DNA from: Pigmentiphaga sp. NML030171
GTDB lineage: Bacteria; Pseudomonadota; Gammaproteobacteria; Burkholderiales; Burkholderiaceae_B
DNA length: 64,000 bases
Assembly (NCBI RefSeq): GCF_002188635.1
Contig: NZ_NINX01000051.1
Span: 124,001 to 188,000 of the forward strand
Direction of reading: 5' to 3'
Shown here piece after piece: positions 30,777 to 39,015 of the stretch. The stretch's first letter is position 1. Every line of letters starts with the position of its first letter. Below the pieces are notes generated by a model that saw only the letters and a program-made list of their open reading frames with translations, searched no databases and was not told the DNA's origin. Made by a program: the position numbers and the translations under genes.

Positions 30777-30856
30777 CCCCCCCCTACGCGCTGACGCGCG
30801 CCCCCCAGGGGGCGGCACTGGCGGACCGGCGGAGCCGGATCCGCTGTGCCCTGGGG
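30777..30856 (+). repeat. Dispersed 3' hairpin repeat, copy R4
   Basis: Starts one base after the fdxA stop, with CTGACG in place of CTTACG of R1 and CGGAG in the loop, otherwise as R1/R2 through GTGCCCTGGGG. It separates fdxA from the reductase gene and leaves only 28 bases to the next start. Confidence 0.9.
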
Positions 30857-30884
30857 TAACCCGCCGCCCGGAATTAATGGATTG

Positions 30885-31691
30885 ATGTCGGACAAGTACA
30901 CCGTCGAGACGGTTACCTGGGTCAAGACCTGGGTGCCGCACAAGCTCTTCTCGTTCCGCACCACGCGCTCGCCCGGCTTCCGGTTCGTGCCGGGGCAGTT
31001 CGCGCGGCTGGGCATCGAGCGCCCGGATCCGGACGCCGAGGACGGGTCGGGCCGCCGCATCGTCTGGCGGGCCTATTCGATCGTGTCGGCGCCCTACGAC
31101 GATTTCCTGGAGTTCTTCTCCATCGTCGTGCCCGACGGCGAGTTCACCAGCGCGCTCGAGCACCTGCGCGAAGGCGACAAGCTTTACGTCGACAAGACCA
31201 ATTTCGGCTTCCTGACCACCGCCGCGTTCCCCAGCGGCAAGGATCTGTGGATGCTGGCCTCCGGCACGGGGCTCGCCCCGTTCGTTTCCGTCCTGCAGGA
31301 CCTGGAGGTGTGGGAGACCTACGATCATCTGATCGTGGTCCACAGCGTGCGCACGGCCGAGGAACTGGTCTACCGGGACACCATAGAAGGGCTGCGCGAC
31401 CACGAGGTCTTCGGCGAATTCTGCCGGGAACAGCCGGGCAAGCTGATCTACCTGCCCTCGGTCACGCGCGAGCGGGTCGAGGGCGCCATGGATGCCCGCA
31501 TCACGGCGCTGATCGCCAGCGGCGAGCTGGAACGCCGGGCCGGCGTCACGCTGGATCCGTCGCGTTCGCGCATCATGTTGTGCGGCAACCCCGAAATGGT
31601 GTCTGATTTGCGCAAATTGCTGGCGGAACGCGGTTTCGGGGCCTCCCGGCGGGGTAAACCAGGCAATCTGGCCGTGGAAAACTATTGGTGA
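30885..31691 (+). CDS. fpr: Ferredoxin-NADP reductase
   Basis: 268-residue flavoprotein exchanging electrons between NADPH and ferredoxin or flavodoxin. FAD site RAYSIVSAPYDDFLEFFSIV (RxYS), GEFTSALEHLREGDKLYVDK, nucleotide site MLASGTGLAPFVSVLQDL, VVHSVRTAEELVYRD, MLCGNPEMVSDLRKLLAERG, and a C-terminus ending ENYW, as in bacterial subclass I FNRs. ATG 30885 is chosen; an upstream in-frame ATG (30846) falls inside repeat R4. Confidence 0.94.
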   Translation: MSDKYTVETVTWVKTWVPHKLFSFRTTRSPGFRFVPGQFARLGIERPDPDAEDGSGRRIVWRAYSIVSAPYDDFLEFFSIVVPDGEFTSALEHLREGDKLYVDKTNFGFLTTAAFPSGKDLWMLASGTGLAPFVSVLQDLEVWETYDHLIVVHSVRTAEELVYRDTIEGLRDHEVFGEFCREQPGKLIYLPSVTRERVEGAMDARITALIASGELERRAGVTLDPSRSRIMLCGNPEMVSDLRKLLAERGFGASRRGKPGNLAVENYW

Positions 31692-31711
31692 CACCGAGTT
31701 GCGCGGCCGGC

Positions 31712-31742
31712 GTGACACACCGATTGTGCAATGCAATATAAT
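31712..31742 (+). promoter_or_regulatory. Sigma-70-type promoter of phaZ
   Basis: GTGACA (31712-31717, 5 of 6) and a perfect TATAAT (31737-31742) separated by 19 bases, 46 bases upstream of the phaZ start. The spacer is slightly long. Confidence 0.55.
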
Positions 31743-31788
31743 CGGTTTACTGGTGAATCGATTGCCCACCCCGTGGTCTGGAGCAAGG

Positions 31789-33042
31789 ATGCTGTACCAA
31801 TTACATGAATGGCAGCGCGCCCTGTTGACGCCCTTTGCCCACTTCGCCGATGCGTCGGCCCAGTTGTTCTCGAATCCCTATAGCCCGCTTGCCTACACCC
31901 CGCTGTCGCGGCGGCTGGCGGCCGGCTACGAGCTGCTGTACCGGCTGGGCAAGGACTACGAGAAACCGGCCTGGGATCTGCCCACCACCACGCTCGACGG
32001 CGCCGAGGCCACCGTCACGGAACAGATCGCGGCGGCCCGGCCCTTCTGTAACCTGGTGCATTTCGTGCGCACCCCGGTGTCGCCCCGCAAGGCCGCGGCC
32101 CGGCGCAAGCCCGACCCCACGGTGCTGCTGGTGGCGCCGCTGTCCGGCCACCACGCCACGCTGCTGCGCGATACCGTGCGCGCCCTGCTGCCCGAACACG
32201 ACGTCTACGTCACCGACTGGATCGACGCCCGCATGGTGCCGCAGTCGGCCGGCCCCTTCCACCTGGCCGACTACGTCGACTACATCCGCGACTTCATCGG
32301 CCAGCTGGGCCCGGACGTCCATGTCATCTCGGTGTGCCAGCCCACGGTGCCGGTGCTGGCGGCGGTATCGCTGATGGCTTCGGACAACGACCCCAAGCTG
32401 CCGCGCAGCATGATCATGATGGGCGGCCCCATCGACCCGCGCAAGTCCCCCACGCAGGTCAACAACCTCGCCAAGACCAAGCCTTACTCCTGGTTCGAGA
32501 ACACCCTCATCCACCGGGTGCCGCCGCGCTTCCCCGGCTCGGGGCGCAAGGTCTATCCCGGCTTCCTGCAGCACGCGGGCTTCGTCAGCATGAATCCCGA
32601 CCGCCACCTCAAATCGCACTACGACTTCTATCTGGACCTGGTGCGCGGCGACGATGATGATGCCGAGGCCCACCGCCGCTTCTACGACGAGTACAACGCG
32701 GTCCTGGACATGCCCGCCGAATACTACCTGGACACGATACGCACCGTGTTCCAGGACTTCGAGCTGCCGCGCGGCGTCTGGAAGGTGAACGGCCACCTGG
32801 TCAAGCCTTCCGACATCCGCTCGGTGGCGCTGTTCACGATCGAAGGCGAGCTGGACGACATCTCGGGGTCGGGCCAGACCCAGGCCGCGCAGGACCTGTG
32901 CAGCGGCATCCCGGCGGATCGCAAGCGCCATTTCACCGCCCCGCGCTGCGGGCACTACGGCATTTTCTCGGGCCGGCGCTGGCGCGAAGTCATCTGTCCC
33001 CAGATCGCCGAGTTCATCCGCCAGCACCGGGACGCGGCTTGA
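31789..33042 (+). CDS. phaZ: Intracellular poly(3-hydroxybutyrate) depolymerase
   Basis: 417-residue cytoplasmic enzyme mobilising PHB granules. The start [20 protein letters not shown] is the family N-terminus. The nucleophile is Cys183 in [18 protein letters not shown] instead of the usual lipase-box Ser, as in Ralstonia PhaZa1. Later [16 protein letters not shown] provides the Asp and [17 protein letters not shown] the His. GGAGCAAGG precedes the ATG. PHA synthase genes are not in the window. Confidence 0.95.
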   Translation: MLYQLHEWQRALLTPFAHFADASAQLFSNPYSPLAYTPLSRRLAAGYELLYRLGKDYEKPAWDLPTTTLDGAEATVTEQIAAARPFCNLVHFVRTPVSPRKAAARRKPDPTVLLVAPLSGHHATLLRDTVRALLPEHDVYVTDWIDARMVPQSAGPFHLADYVDYIRDFIGQLGPDVHVISVCQPTVPVLAAVSLMASDNDPKLPRSMIMMGGPIDPRKSPTQVNNLAKTKPYSWFENTLIHRVPPRFPGSGRKVYPGFLQHAGFVSMNPDRHLKSHYDFYLDLVRGDDDDAEAHRRFYDEYNAVLDMPAEYYLDTIRTVFQDFELPRGVWKVNGHLVKPSDIRSVALFTIEGELDDISGSGQTQAAQDLCSGIPADRKRHFTAPRCGHYGIFSGRRWREVICPQIAEFIRQHRDAA

Positions 33043-33055
33043 CCGGAAGCCAGCC

Positions 33056-33700
33056 GTGAATCGGGTCGATCTCGTCGATGCGCAACTGCCGCAGACCCAG
33101 TGTACCAAGTGCGGCTATGACGGCTGCCGGCCCTATGCGCAGGCGCTGGTCGATGACGAGGTACCCATCAACCGCTGTCCGCCCGGAGGCGATGTCGGCA
33201 TCGCCAGGCTGGCGGCGGTGCTCGGCAAGCCCATCCTGCCCCTGGACGAGACGCGGGGCCGGCATCTTCCCCTGCAGGTAGCCCGTATCGACGAGCAGCA
33301 TTGCATAGGCTGCACGCTGTGCATCCAGGCCTGCCCGGTGGATGCCATCGTGGGCGCCAACAAGGCCATGCATACCGTGCTGGCGGCCCTGTGCACGGGC
33401 TGCGACTTGTGCGTGGCCCCCTGTCCCGTCGATTGCATCAGCATGGAGCCCGTCGAACCGGCGCGCGCCTGGACCGACGGCGACGCCGCCGCGGCCCGCG
33501 CCCGCCACCAGCGTCGCCAGGCGCGGCTGGACCGCGAGAGCCGCGAGGACCAGGAGCGGCTGCGCGCCCGTTCGGCCGTGGCAGAGCCTGCGTCCCCCGC
33601 CCTGCCGGCCGAAGCGCAGGCCGGCGATCAGGCGGCCGAGCGCAAGCGTGCCATACTGGAGGCCGCTCTCGCCCGGGCCCGTTCCCGGCGCGCGCACTGA
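33056..33700 (+). CDS. rsxB: RnfB/RsxB-type electron transport ferredoxin
   Basis: 214 residues from GTG 33056 (GGAAG upstream). Segment [16 protein letters not shown] with a following CPPGG is the Rnf-type [4Fe-4S] site, then two full ferredoxin motifs [16 protein letters not shown] and [15 protein letters not shown], then a long charged helix ([20 protein letters not shown]), probably coiled coil. The N-terminal membrane anchor of standard RnfB is missing. No other rnf/rsx genes are adjacent, yet nth follows directly, as in the enterobacterial rsx operon. It may reduce SoxR or another partner; this is inferred. Confidence 0.88.
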   Translation: MNRVDLVDAQLPQTQCTKCGYDGCRPYAQALVDDEVPINRCPPGGDVGIARLAAVLGKPILPLDETRGRHLPLQVARIDEQHCIGCTLCIQACPVDAIVGANKAMHTVLAALCTGCDLCVAPCPVDCISMEPVEPARAWTDGDAAAARARHQRRQARLDRESREDQERLRARSAVAEPASPALPAEAQAGDQAAERKRAILEAALARARSRRAH

Positions 33701-33740
33701 CCTCGTCCTTCATCACAACAACGGCCCAAGCCGTGTCCGC

Positions 33741-34382
33741 ATGAACACCGCCAAACGACTAGCGATCTTCGAGCGCCTGCGCGCCGCCAATCCCTCCCCC
33801 CAGACCGAACTCGAATACGGGTCGACCTTCCAGTTGCTGATCGCCGTCATGCTGTCGGCGCAGGCCACGGACAAGTCGGTCAACCTGGCCACGCGGCGCT
33901 TCTTCCCCGAACACGGCACGCCCGAGCGGCTGCTGGCCCTGGGCGAAGAGGGGCTGAGCCAGTACATACGCACCATAGGCCTGTACAAGACCAAGGCCAA
34001 GAACGTGATCGCCACCTGTCGCATCCTGCTGGAACAGCACGGCGGGGAAGTACCCGCCGACCGCGACGCGCTGGAGGCCCTGCCGGGCGTGGGCCGCAAG
34101 ACCGCCAACGTGGTGCTCAACACCGCCTTCCGGCAGGTGGCCATGGCGGTCGATACGCACATCTTCCGGGTCTCCAACCGCACCGGCATCGCGCCGGGCA
34201 AGACCGTGCGCCAGGTCGAGGACAAGCTGCTCAAGGTCGTGCCCAAGGAGTTCCTGCTGGACGCCCACCACTGGCTGATTCTGCATGGACGCTACATCTG
34301 CGTCGCGCGCAAGCCCAAATGTCCGCAATGCGGCATCGCCGACCTGTGCGAATACAAGGACAAGACGCCGGCCACCGCCTAG
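33741..34382 (+). CDS. nth: Endonuclease III
   Basis: 213-residue bifunctional DNA glycosylase/AP lyase removing oxidised pyrimidines. Helix-hairpin-helix LPGVGRKTANVVL with catalytic Lys120, and Asp138 in AVDTHIFRVSNR, match the E. coli numbering exactly. The C-terminal [4Fe-4S] loop C-x6-C-x2-C-x5-C is intact (CVARKPKCPQCGIADLC). The start is ATG 33741, 40 bases after rsxB. Confidence 0.97.
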   Translation: MNTAKRLAIFERLRAANPSPQTELEYGSTFQLLIAVMLSAQATDKSVNLATRRFFPEHGTPERLLALGEEGLSQYIRTIGLYKTKAKNVIATCRILLEQHGGEVPADRDALEALPGVGRKTANVVLNTAFRQVAMAVDTHIFRVSNRTGIAPGKTVRQVEDKLLKVVPKEFLLDAHHWLILHGRYICVARKPKCPQCGIADLCEYKDKTPATA

Positions 34383-34396
34383 GGCGGCTCGCGGCC

Positions 34397-34412
34397 GGGT
34401 ACGCGGTTTGCG
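34397..34412 (+). promoter_or_regulatory. Sigma-54 -24/-12 promoter of the 95-aa acidic protein gene
   Basis: GGGTACG-CGGT-TTGCG against TGGCACG-N4-TTGCW: GG and GC are ten bases apart as required, and 9 of 12 consensus positions match. It lies 72 bases upstream of the start at 34484, in the sigma-54 island. Confidence 0.55.
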
Positions 34413-34483
34413 TCGGCAGGCTTGAGCGGGGATGTCGCGCGGCGCGACAATTCCCCTGCCAAGCTTGTGAAAAGGAGCACACC

Positions 34484-34771
34484 ATGTCCAACAGTACCTT
34501 GCTAGGCACGGGCGAAAGCCTGCCGGAAGACAGCAGCAAGAACGGCAAACTCGGTCCCAGCGATACCTCCGACTCCGGCAGCGATCTGGCCGGGCTGCCC
34601 GAGGACGAGGCCGGCACGGATTCGAGCAGGACGGGAGAACGGCTCTCCGTCGACCCCGACGAGGAAGAACGTACCGGCGCCGACGTGCTGCCCGACGAGG
34701 TGGTGGACGAGGAACGCCTGGCCCGCTCGCACCCCGGCGACGACGAAGACGACGCGACCCGCGCCCGTTGA
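34484..34771 (+). CDS. Small acidic, disordered protein
   Basis: 95 residues, very rich in Asp, Glu, Ser and Gly, with no hydrophobic core. It has stretches such as SDTSDSGSDLAGLPEDEAGT and SVDPDEEERTGADVLPDEVV. AAAGGAG sits 8 bases before the ATG, a strong ribosome site, so it is likely expressed. I do not recognise a family. It probably belongs to the sigma-54 island, given the -24/-12 element upstream. A stress-protectant or counter-ion role is conceivable but not shown. Confidence 0.65.
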   Translation: MSNSTLLGTGESLPEDSSKNGKLGPSDTSDSGSDLAGLPEDEAGTDSSRTGERLSVDPDEEERTGADVLPDEVVDEERLARSHPGDDEDDATRAR

Positions 34772-34792
34772 CATCCCGGGTAGCGCTCGGGG

Positions 34793-35410
34793 TCAGTGCT
34801 GCATGGCGCGGGATTCCCGGGAATCCATGGCATCGGACGGCCTGGCCTGCACCTTGTCGCTCAGGACGGGAGCGGCCACGGGGTCGAAGTCCACCCAGTC
34901 GCCGTCGCGCCACCGGCCCTCGGCCTGCTCCACGTCCTTGCCGCCGCAGTCCCTGAGCACCTGCGCGGCGGCGGCTTCGGTGGCAACGGTGACGTGGACG
35001 GCCGTCAGGACGCCGGCGCGCCGCATTCCCGTGCTGTGGCCGGCCCGGTAGGCGCGCGAAGCGCTGCGGGTGGCCACCAGTGCGCCGCCCAGCGAGCCGA
35101 TGTAGGCGCCGACACCCACCGCGATGATCAGCGCGAGCACGGAGCCGGCGGCATACAGCCAGACGATGGAGCCGATGACGGCTCCGAGCAGGCCCAGCAG
35201 GGCAGCGCCCGCCACGGCGCCGCGCCGGGTCTTGCGCGCGCCCGGGTCGGCGGCCTGGTCTCCGCCCAGGGGATAGCGGTCATGCTGGCCGGCGGGATTG
35301 ACGAAGAAGATGGAGACGTCCTCATGGGCAAAGCCGGCGGCGAACAGTTTGCGGCCGGCCTCCTCGGCCTCGGGAAAGGAGTCGAAACGGGCAGCGACGA
35401 TGAGCGACAC
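34793..35410 (-). CDS. Glycine-zipper membrane protein with general-stress-protein-like N-terminus
   Basis: 205 residues. The N-terminal 35 (SLIVAARFDSFPEAEEAGRK, LFAAGFAHEDVSIFFVNPAG) resemble a ferredoxin-like regulatory fold seen in general stress protein 17M relatives and DUF1269-type proteins. The centre is a glycine-rich membrane hairpin (GAVAGAALLGLLGAVIGSIV and AVGVGAYIGSLGGALVA). The tail contains a second ferredoxin-like half (VHVTVATEAAAAQVLRDCGG). A sigma-54 promoter match lies 35 bases upstream. A role in envelope or osmotic stress is inferred. Confidence 0.7.
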   Translation of the reverse strand: MSLIVAARFDSFPEAEEAGRKLFAAGFAHEDVSIFFVNPAGQHDRYPLGGDQAADPGARKTRRGAVAGAALLGLLGAVIGSIVWLYAAGSVLALIIAVGVGAYIGSLGGALVATRSASRAYRAGHSTGMRRAGVLTAVHVTVATEAAAAQVLRDCGGKDVEQAEGRWRDGDWVDFDPVAAPVLSDKVQARPSDAMDSRESRAMQH

Positions 35411-35444
35411 GGCAATCTCCTCGAATCACGGATGAGGAGTTGCC

Positions 35445-35460
35445 AGCACGTAGCGTGCCG
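35445..35460 (-). promoter_or_regulatory. Sigma-54 -24/-12 promoter of the glycine-zipper gene
   Basis: On the minus strand CGGCACG-CTAC-GTGCT compares with TGGCACG-N4-TTGCW. Ten of twelve consensus bases match and the GG/GC spacing is ten. It ends 35 bases before the start codon at 35410. Confidence 0.6.
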
Positions 35461-35464
35461 CGCC

Positions 35465-35638
35465 TTATTCGCCCGGCGGCGCGGGAGGCGGAGGAGGCAG
35501 CTCGGGATCGATGGGATCGGGCTGCTGGGCCGGCGGCACCGGCGGATCCCCCACCGGCTGGTTGGGGGGATCGCCGACCGGTGGCGGATCCTTGACGGGA
35601 GGATCCGGGGGAACGGAATGCGCGTACGACGGGGACAT
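35465..35638 (-). CDS. Very small proline-rich protein
   Basis: 57 residues, MSPSYAHSVPPDPPVKDPPP at the start and PELPPPPPAPPGE at the end. Nearly half the residues are Pro, and Asp-Pro-Pro units repeat (DPPVKD, DPPPVGDPPN, GDPPVP). GGAG lies 10 bases before the ATG, and codon use is GC-rich like its neighbours. It follows the sigma-54 response regulator gene by 49 bases on the same strand. No membrane or signal segment. Similar tiny Pro-rich proteins exist in Burkholderiales but have no known function; the gene is easily missed because of its size. Confidence 0.55.
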   Translation of the reverse strand: MSPSYAHSVPPDPPVKDPPPVGDPPNQPVGDPPVPPAQQPDPIDPELPPPPPAPPGE

Positions 35639-35687
35639 ATCAGGGCTCCATGGCGCTTGGCGCCTTTCGCGACGGCAGCAGGCGCGC

Positions 35688-37073
35688 TCAAGAAACCGGC
35701 ACGTCCTGCATGTCCGCCTCGCGGGCGTCGTCTGCGGCGTAATCCTCCAGCCGGTTGTAGAGCGTCTTCAGGCTGATGCCCAACACTTCGGCCGCGTGCT
35801 TCTTGACTCCCCCGCAGTGCTGCAGGGTGGCGAAGATCAGCCGCCGGTCCGCCTCAGCAAGCGATGTACCCACGGGTATGGTGACGATGGGCTCGCTTTC
35901 CGTCTTGCCGGCAGGCGCCAGTTGAATGGGCGCCGCCACCGTGTCGATCAGGCCGCCATCGGTCATGATGAAGGCACGATGCACGTAGTTCTTCAGTTCG
36001 CGCACGTTGCCGGGCCAGGCATGCGAGGCCATGTCGGCCAGCATGGCGGGCGAGAAGGCCTTGGCCGACTTGTGCGTCTCGTTGAGCATGTCGAGGAAAC
36101 TCTGGGCCAGGAGTTCGACGTCCTTGGCCCGCTCGCGCAAGGGCGGAAGATGGATGGGAAAGACGTTCAGGCGGTGATAGAGATCTTCCCGCAGCTTGCC
36201 GTCGGCCACCGCTTCCTGCGGGTTGCGGTTGGTGGCGGCAATGATGCGCACGTCGCATTCGGTTTCCTGGTTGGTACCGACGCGCATGAACAATCCGGTC
36301 TCGAGCACGCGCAGCAGCTTGACCTGGAGCTCGATGGGCATCTCCGTGATCTCGTCCAGGAACAGCGTGCCGCCGTGCGAACGTTCGAAATAGCCCTTGT
36401 GCTGGCGCTCGGCGCCGGTGAAGCTGCCGCGCTCGTGGCCGAACATCTCGCTCTCGATCAGGTTGGGCGAAATCGCGCCGCAGTTCACCGCCAGGAACGG
36501 GCGCTTGCGCCTCAGGCTCAGGTCGTGCAGCGTCTGGGCCGCCAGCTCCTTGCCCGTGCCGCTTTCGCCGATCAGCAGCACGGTCGCCTCGGTGGGCGCG
36601 ACCTTGCCGATCTGGTCGTACAGGTCCTGCATGGCGGGAGAACCGCCCAGCATGCGGCCGAAGCGGCCGAAGCGGCGCAGCTCGCCGCGCAGCGAACCGA
36701 TCTCGGCCTTCAGGTCGCCCGCCCGCGGAATGCGGTCCAGGATGGCCTTGAGGCGCTGCATGTTGATCGGCTTGATGAGATAGTCGGCCGCGCCCAGGCG
36801 AAGGGCGTCGACCGCGCTCTCCACGCTGGCGTGGCCGGTGATCAGGATGACCTCCACGGGGATGGACGGGTCCAGCTCCTTGAACAGGTCCATCCCGCTG
36901 CCGTCCGGCAGCTTCAGGTCGGTCAGCACGACGTCGGGACTCTGGCGCACGATCTGAATGCGGGCCTCCCGGAGGTCGCCCGCAACGGCGTTGGTGAACC
37001 CCTCGGCGCTGACGATTTCCGCCAGGGCTGCCCGGGTATTCGGTTCGTCGTCCACGATCAGGACATGCGGCAT
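35688..37073 (-). CDS. NtrC-family sigma-54 response regulator
   Basis: 461 residues: receiver domain 1-115 with phospho-acceptor Asp52 (VVLTDLKLPDG) and Lys101, AAA+ domain 140-380 with Walker A GESGTGKE (169-176), the sigma-54 contact loop GSFTGA (216-221; Ser replaces Ala of GAFTGA), Walker B GTLFLDEITEM and sensor II WPGNVRELKN, and a Fis-type HTH at the C-terminus (KKHAAEVLGISLKTLYNRL). No sensor kinase gene is adjacent, so it is an orphan here. The target genes may include the small stress-type genes around it. Confidence 0.94.
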   Translation of the reverse strand: MPHVLIVDDEPNTRAALAEIVSAEGFTNAVAGDLREARIQIVRQSPDVVLTDLKLPDGSGMDLFKELDPSIPVEVILITGHASVESAVDALRLGAADYLIKPINMQRLKAILDRIPRAGDLKAEIGSLRGELRRFGRFGRMLGGSPAMQDLYDQIGKVAPTEATVLLIGESGTGKELAAQTLHDLSLRRKRPFLAVNCGAISPNLIESEMFGHERGSFTGAERQHKGYFERSHGGTLFLDEITEMPIELQVKLLRVLETGLFMRVGTNQETECDVRIIAATNRNPQEAVADGKLREDLYHRLNVFPIHLPPLRERAKDVELLAQSFLDMLNETHKSAKAFSPAMLADMASHAWPGNVRELKNYVHRAFIMTDGGLIDTVAAPIQLAPAGKTESEPIVTIPVGTSLAEADRRLIFATLQHCGGVKKHAAEVLGISLKTLYNRLEDYAADDAREADMQDVPVS

Positions 37074-37127
37074 GCAGTCAGGCTCCTCGATACGATGAGG
37101 TTGGAAACGGGGGGACGGAAACGGCGG

Positions 37128-37448
37128 CTAGCGCCTGGGCGCGAGCAGGCCTATGACGACGCCCACCGCGATGGCGATGCCCACCGCCCGCCAGGGATTG
37201 TCATGGACATAGGCATCGGTCTGGGCGGACGCCTGCCGGTAGGACTCGGCGGCGCTGCGGCGCGCGTCCTGGAACAGGTCCTGGGCCCGGTCCAACTGGT
37301 CGCGCAGCCGCGCCCGCGCCGCCTCGAGTTCGCCGCCCGCGTGGCCGGCGGTGTTCCGCAGGAGCGCCTCGGCATCCTCGACCAGGCTCCGAACCTGGCC
37401 GATGGCGCCCTCCACGTCGCGCAGTCCCGCAACCCGATACTTGCCCAT
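37128..37448 (-). CDS. DUF883 family (ElaB/YqjD-like) membrane protein
   Basis: 106 residues: a long amphipathic, Ala/Glu/Arg-rich helix (VEGAIGQVRSLVEDAEALLR through LRDQLDRAQDLFQDARRSAA) and a C-terminal membrane anchor (AVGIAIAVGVVIGLLAPRR). ElaB/YqjD relatives are inner-membrane proteins that bind ribosomes in stationary phase or stress. AAAAGGAG lies before the ATG at 37448. It sits between the response regulator and a DUF1328 gene in the sigma-54 island. Confidence 0.85.
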   Translation of the reverse strand: MGKYRVAGLRDVEGAIGQVRSLVEDAEALLRNTAGHAGGELEAARARLRDQLDRAQDLFQDARRSAAESYRQASAQTDAYVHDNPWRAVGIAIAVGVVIGLLAPRR

Positions 37449-37480
37449 ATTCGCTCCTTTTGACGTTCCAGACGCCATCC

Positions 37481-37642
37481 CTATCGTCGGAACGCTCCAA
37501 GCAGGAGCGTGACCACGAAGACGATGACGAAAATATAAAACAGGATCTTCGCGATCTCCGCCGCTCCGGAGGCGATCCCGCCAAACCCGAATAATGCGGC
37601 AATCAAGGCAATTACGAAGAAAATGGCTGCCCATCGCAACAT
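37481..37642 (-). CDS. DUF1328/UPF0391 (YtjA-like) small membrane protein
   Basis: 53 residues, too short for many gene callers. [20 protein letters not shown] then [19 protein letters not shown] and LLLGAF closely follows the two-helix YtjA/DUF1328 pattern. AAGGAG lies 6 bases before the ATG. It is usually found among envelope or osmotic stress genes. Transcribed toward the DUF883 gene, 32 bases away, probably one operon. Confidence 0.85.
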   Translation of the reverse strand: MLRWAAIFFVIALIAALFGFGGIASGAAEIAKILFYIFVIVFVVTLLLGAFRR

Positions 37643-37856
37643 TGCTTACTCCTTGTATAGACTGCCCCAGGGGCCGCGGGGACGGATCCGGCGCGGTGTT
37701 CGGCCCCATGCCGCCGCAGTTTCCGTTCCGCCCCGCGCTCCCCTGGCCCAAGTGCAAGCAATAGGTAAGAATTACATGAAAACTTGTAAATTCCCCCGAC
37801 CCGCGCGGGGCTTGCGACAGCCCGTTACCATACCCCCCGCGACCGCCTTCCTGGAC

Positions 37857-37872
37857 GGGGGACGCCTTGCTT
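37857..37872 (+). promoter_or_regulatory. Weak sigma-54-like element before the second activator gene
   Basis: GG (37857-37858) and GC (37869-37870) are ten bases apart in GGGGGACGCCTTGCTT. The -12 part TTGCT is perfect, the -24 part is poor. It lies 58 bases before the start at 37931. Could be chance in G-rich DNA. Confidence 0.3.
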
Positions 37873-37930
37873 AGAATGGGACTCCCGCCCTGCCGTGGGC
37901 ACTCCCGCCCCGGCCCCACCCTGGAGACTC

Positions 37931-39007
37931 ATGCGGAAGGAACAGGCGATGCGCCCTGACGAAGCCTTGGCACCGATCCTGGACACCGATACGCCCTACG
38001 AGGCGTCCGGCCCCGCCGCCCCGATCGCGGCCGAACCCGTGCGCCCGGCTCCGCCGCCCCAGCACTACGGGCTGCTGTACGGCGCCTCGATACCCATGCG
38101 GGAGCTGTACCAGCAGATCGACAAAGTGGCGCCCACCGCGCTGACGGTGCTTATCGTGGGCGAAAGCGGCACGGGCAAGGAATTGGTCGCGCGCACCCTG
38201 CACGAGAAGAGCCCGCGCGATACCGGCCCCTTCATCCCGGTCAACTGCGGTGCCATCCCCTCGACGCTGATCGAGGGAGAACTGTTCGGACACGAGAAAG
38301 GCAGCTTCACCGGCGCCATCCAGCAGCACGTGGGATATTTCGAACGTGCGGCCGGCGGCACCATCTTCCTGGACGAGATCACGGAAATGGCCCCGGAGAT
38401 GCAGATCAAGCTGCTGCGCGTGCTGGAGACCTCGGCCTTCCACCGTGTCGGCGGAACGGAACAGATTTCCGCGGACGTCCGGGTCATCGCCGCGACCAAC
38501 CGCGATCCCCAGGTGGCGGTGCGGGAAGGACGCTTCCGCGAAGACCTGCTCTATCGGCTGGCGGTGTTCCCGCTGCGGGTCCCGCCGCTGCGCGAGCGTC
38601 CCGCCGACATCGAACTGCTGGCCCAGCGCTTCCTCGACCAGCTCAACGCAACCGAGAAGACCCGCAAGCGTTTCGCCCGCGGCACCCTGGACGGCCTGCG
38701 CCAGTACCACTGGCCGGGCAACGTCCGGGAACTGAAGAACGCCGTGCACCGGGCGTTCATTCTGGCCGACGACGAGGTCGAGGTGCAGAATCCCGAACCC
38801 GCTCCGCGCAATCGCCGGGTGGTCCGGCGCGAGGGCAGCCTGGAACTGGCGGTGGGGATACCGCTGCCCGACGCGCAGCGGGAGCTGATCCTCGCGACGC
38901 TGGCCCACTTCGGCGGCGACAAGCGCCAGGCTGCCAGCACGCTGGGCATCAGCCTCAAGACGCTCTACAACCGGCTGGACACCTACAAGCACGGCGGCGA
39001 CGCCTAG
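37931..39007 (+). CDS. Sigma-54-dependent activator without receiver domain
   Basis: 358 residues: a short Pro/Ala-rich N-terminus of about 45 residues in place of a receiver, AAA+ domain with Walker A GESGTGKE (77-84), GSFTGA loop (124-129), GTIFLDEITEM and WPGNVRELKN, and a C-terminal Fis-type HTH (KRQAASTLGISLKTLYNRLD). Lacking a sensory domain it may be constitutively active or controlled by a partner protein, as with HrpR/PspF-type activators. It is similar to the response regulator at 35688-37073, so the two probably arose by duplication. Start ATG 37931 or 37949. Confidence 0.93.
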   Translation: MRKEQAMRPDEALAPILDTDTPYEASGPAAPIAAEPVRPAPPPQHYGLLYGASIPMRELYQQIDKVAPTALTVLIVGESGTGKELVARTLHEKSPRDTGPFIPVNCGAIPSTLIEGELFGHEKGSFTGAIQQHVGYFERAAGGTIFLDEITEMAPEMQIKLLRVLETSAFHRVGGTEQISADVRVIAATNRDPQVAVREGRFREDLLYRLAVFPLRVPPLRERPADIELLAQRFLDQLNATEKTRKRFARGTLDGLRQYHWPGNVRELKNAVHRAFILADDEVEVQNPEPAPRNRRVVRREGSLELAVGIPLPDAQRELILATLAHFGGDKRQAASTLGISLKTLYNRLDTYKHGGDA

Positions 39008-39015
39008 AACCGCCG

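Noticed and set aside
37643-37800. Sigma-54 promoter before the DUF1328 gene
   Set aside because: GG-N10-GC pairs occur on the minus strand, but neither the -24 nor the -12 flanks resemble the consensus.
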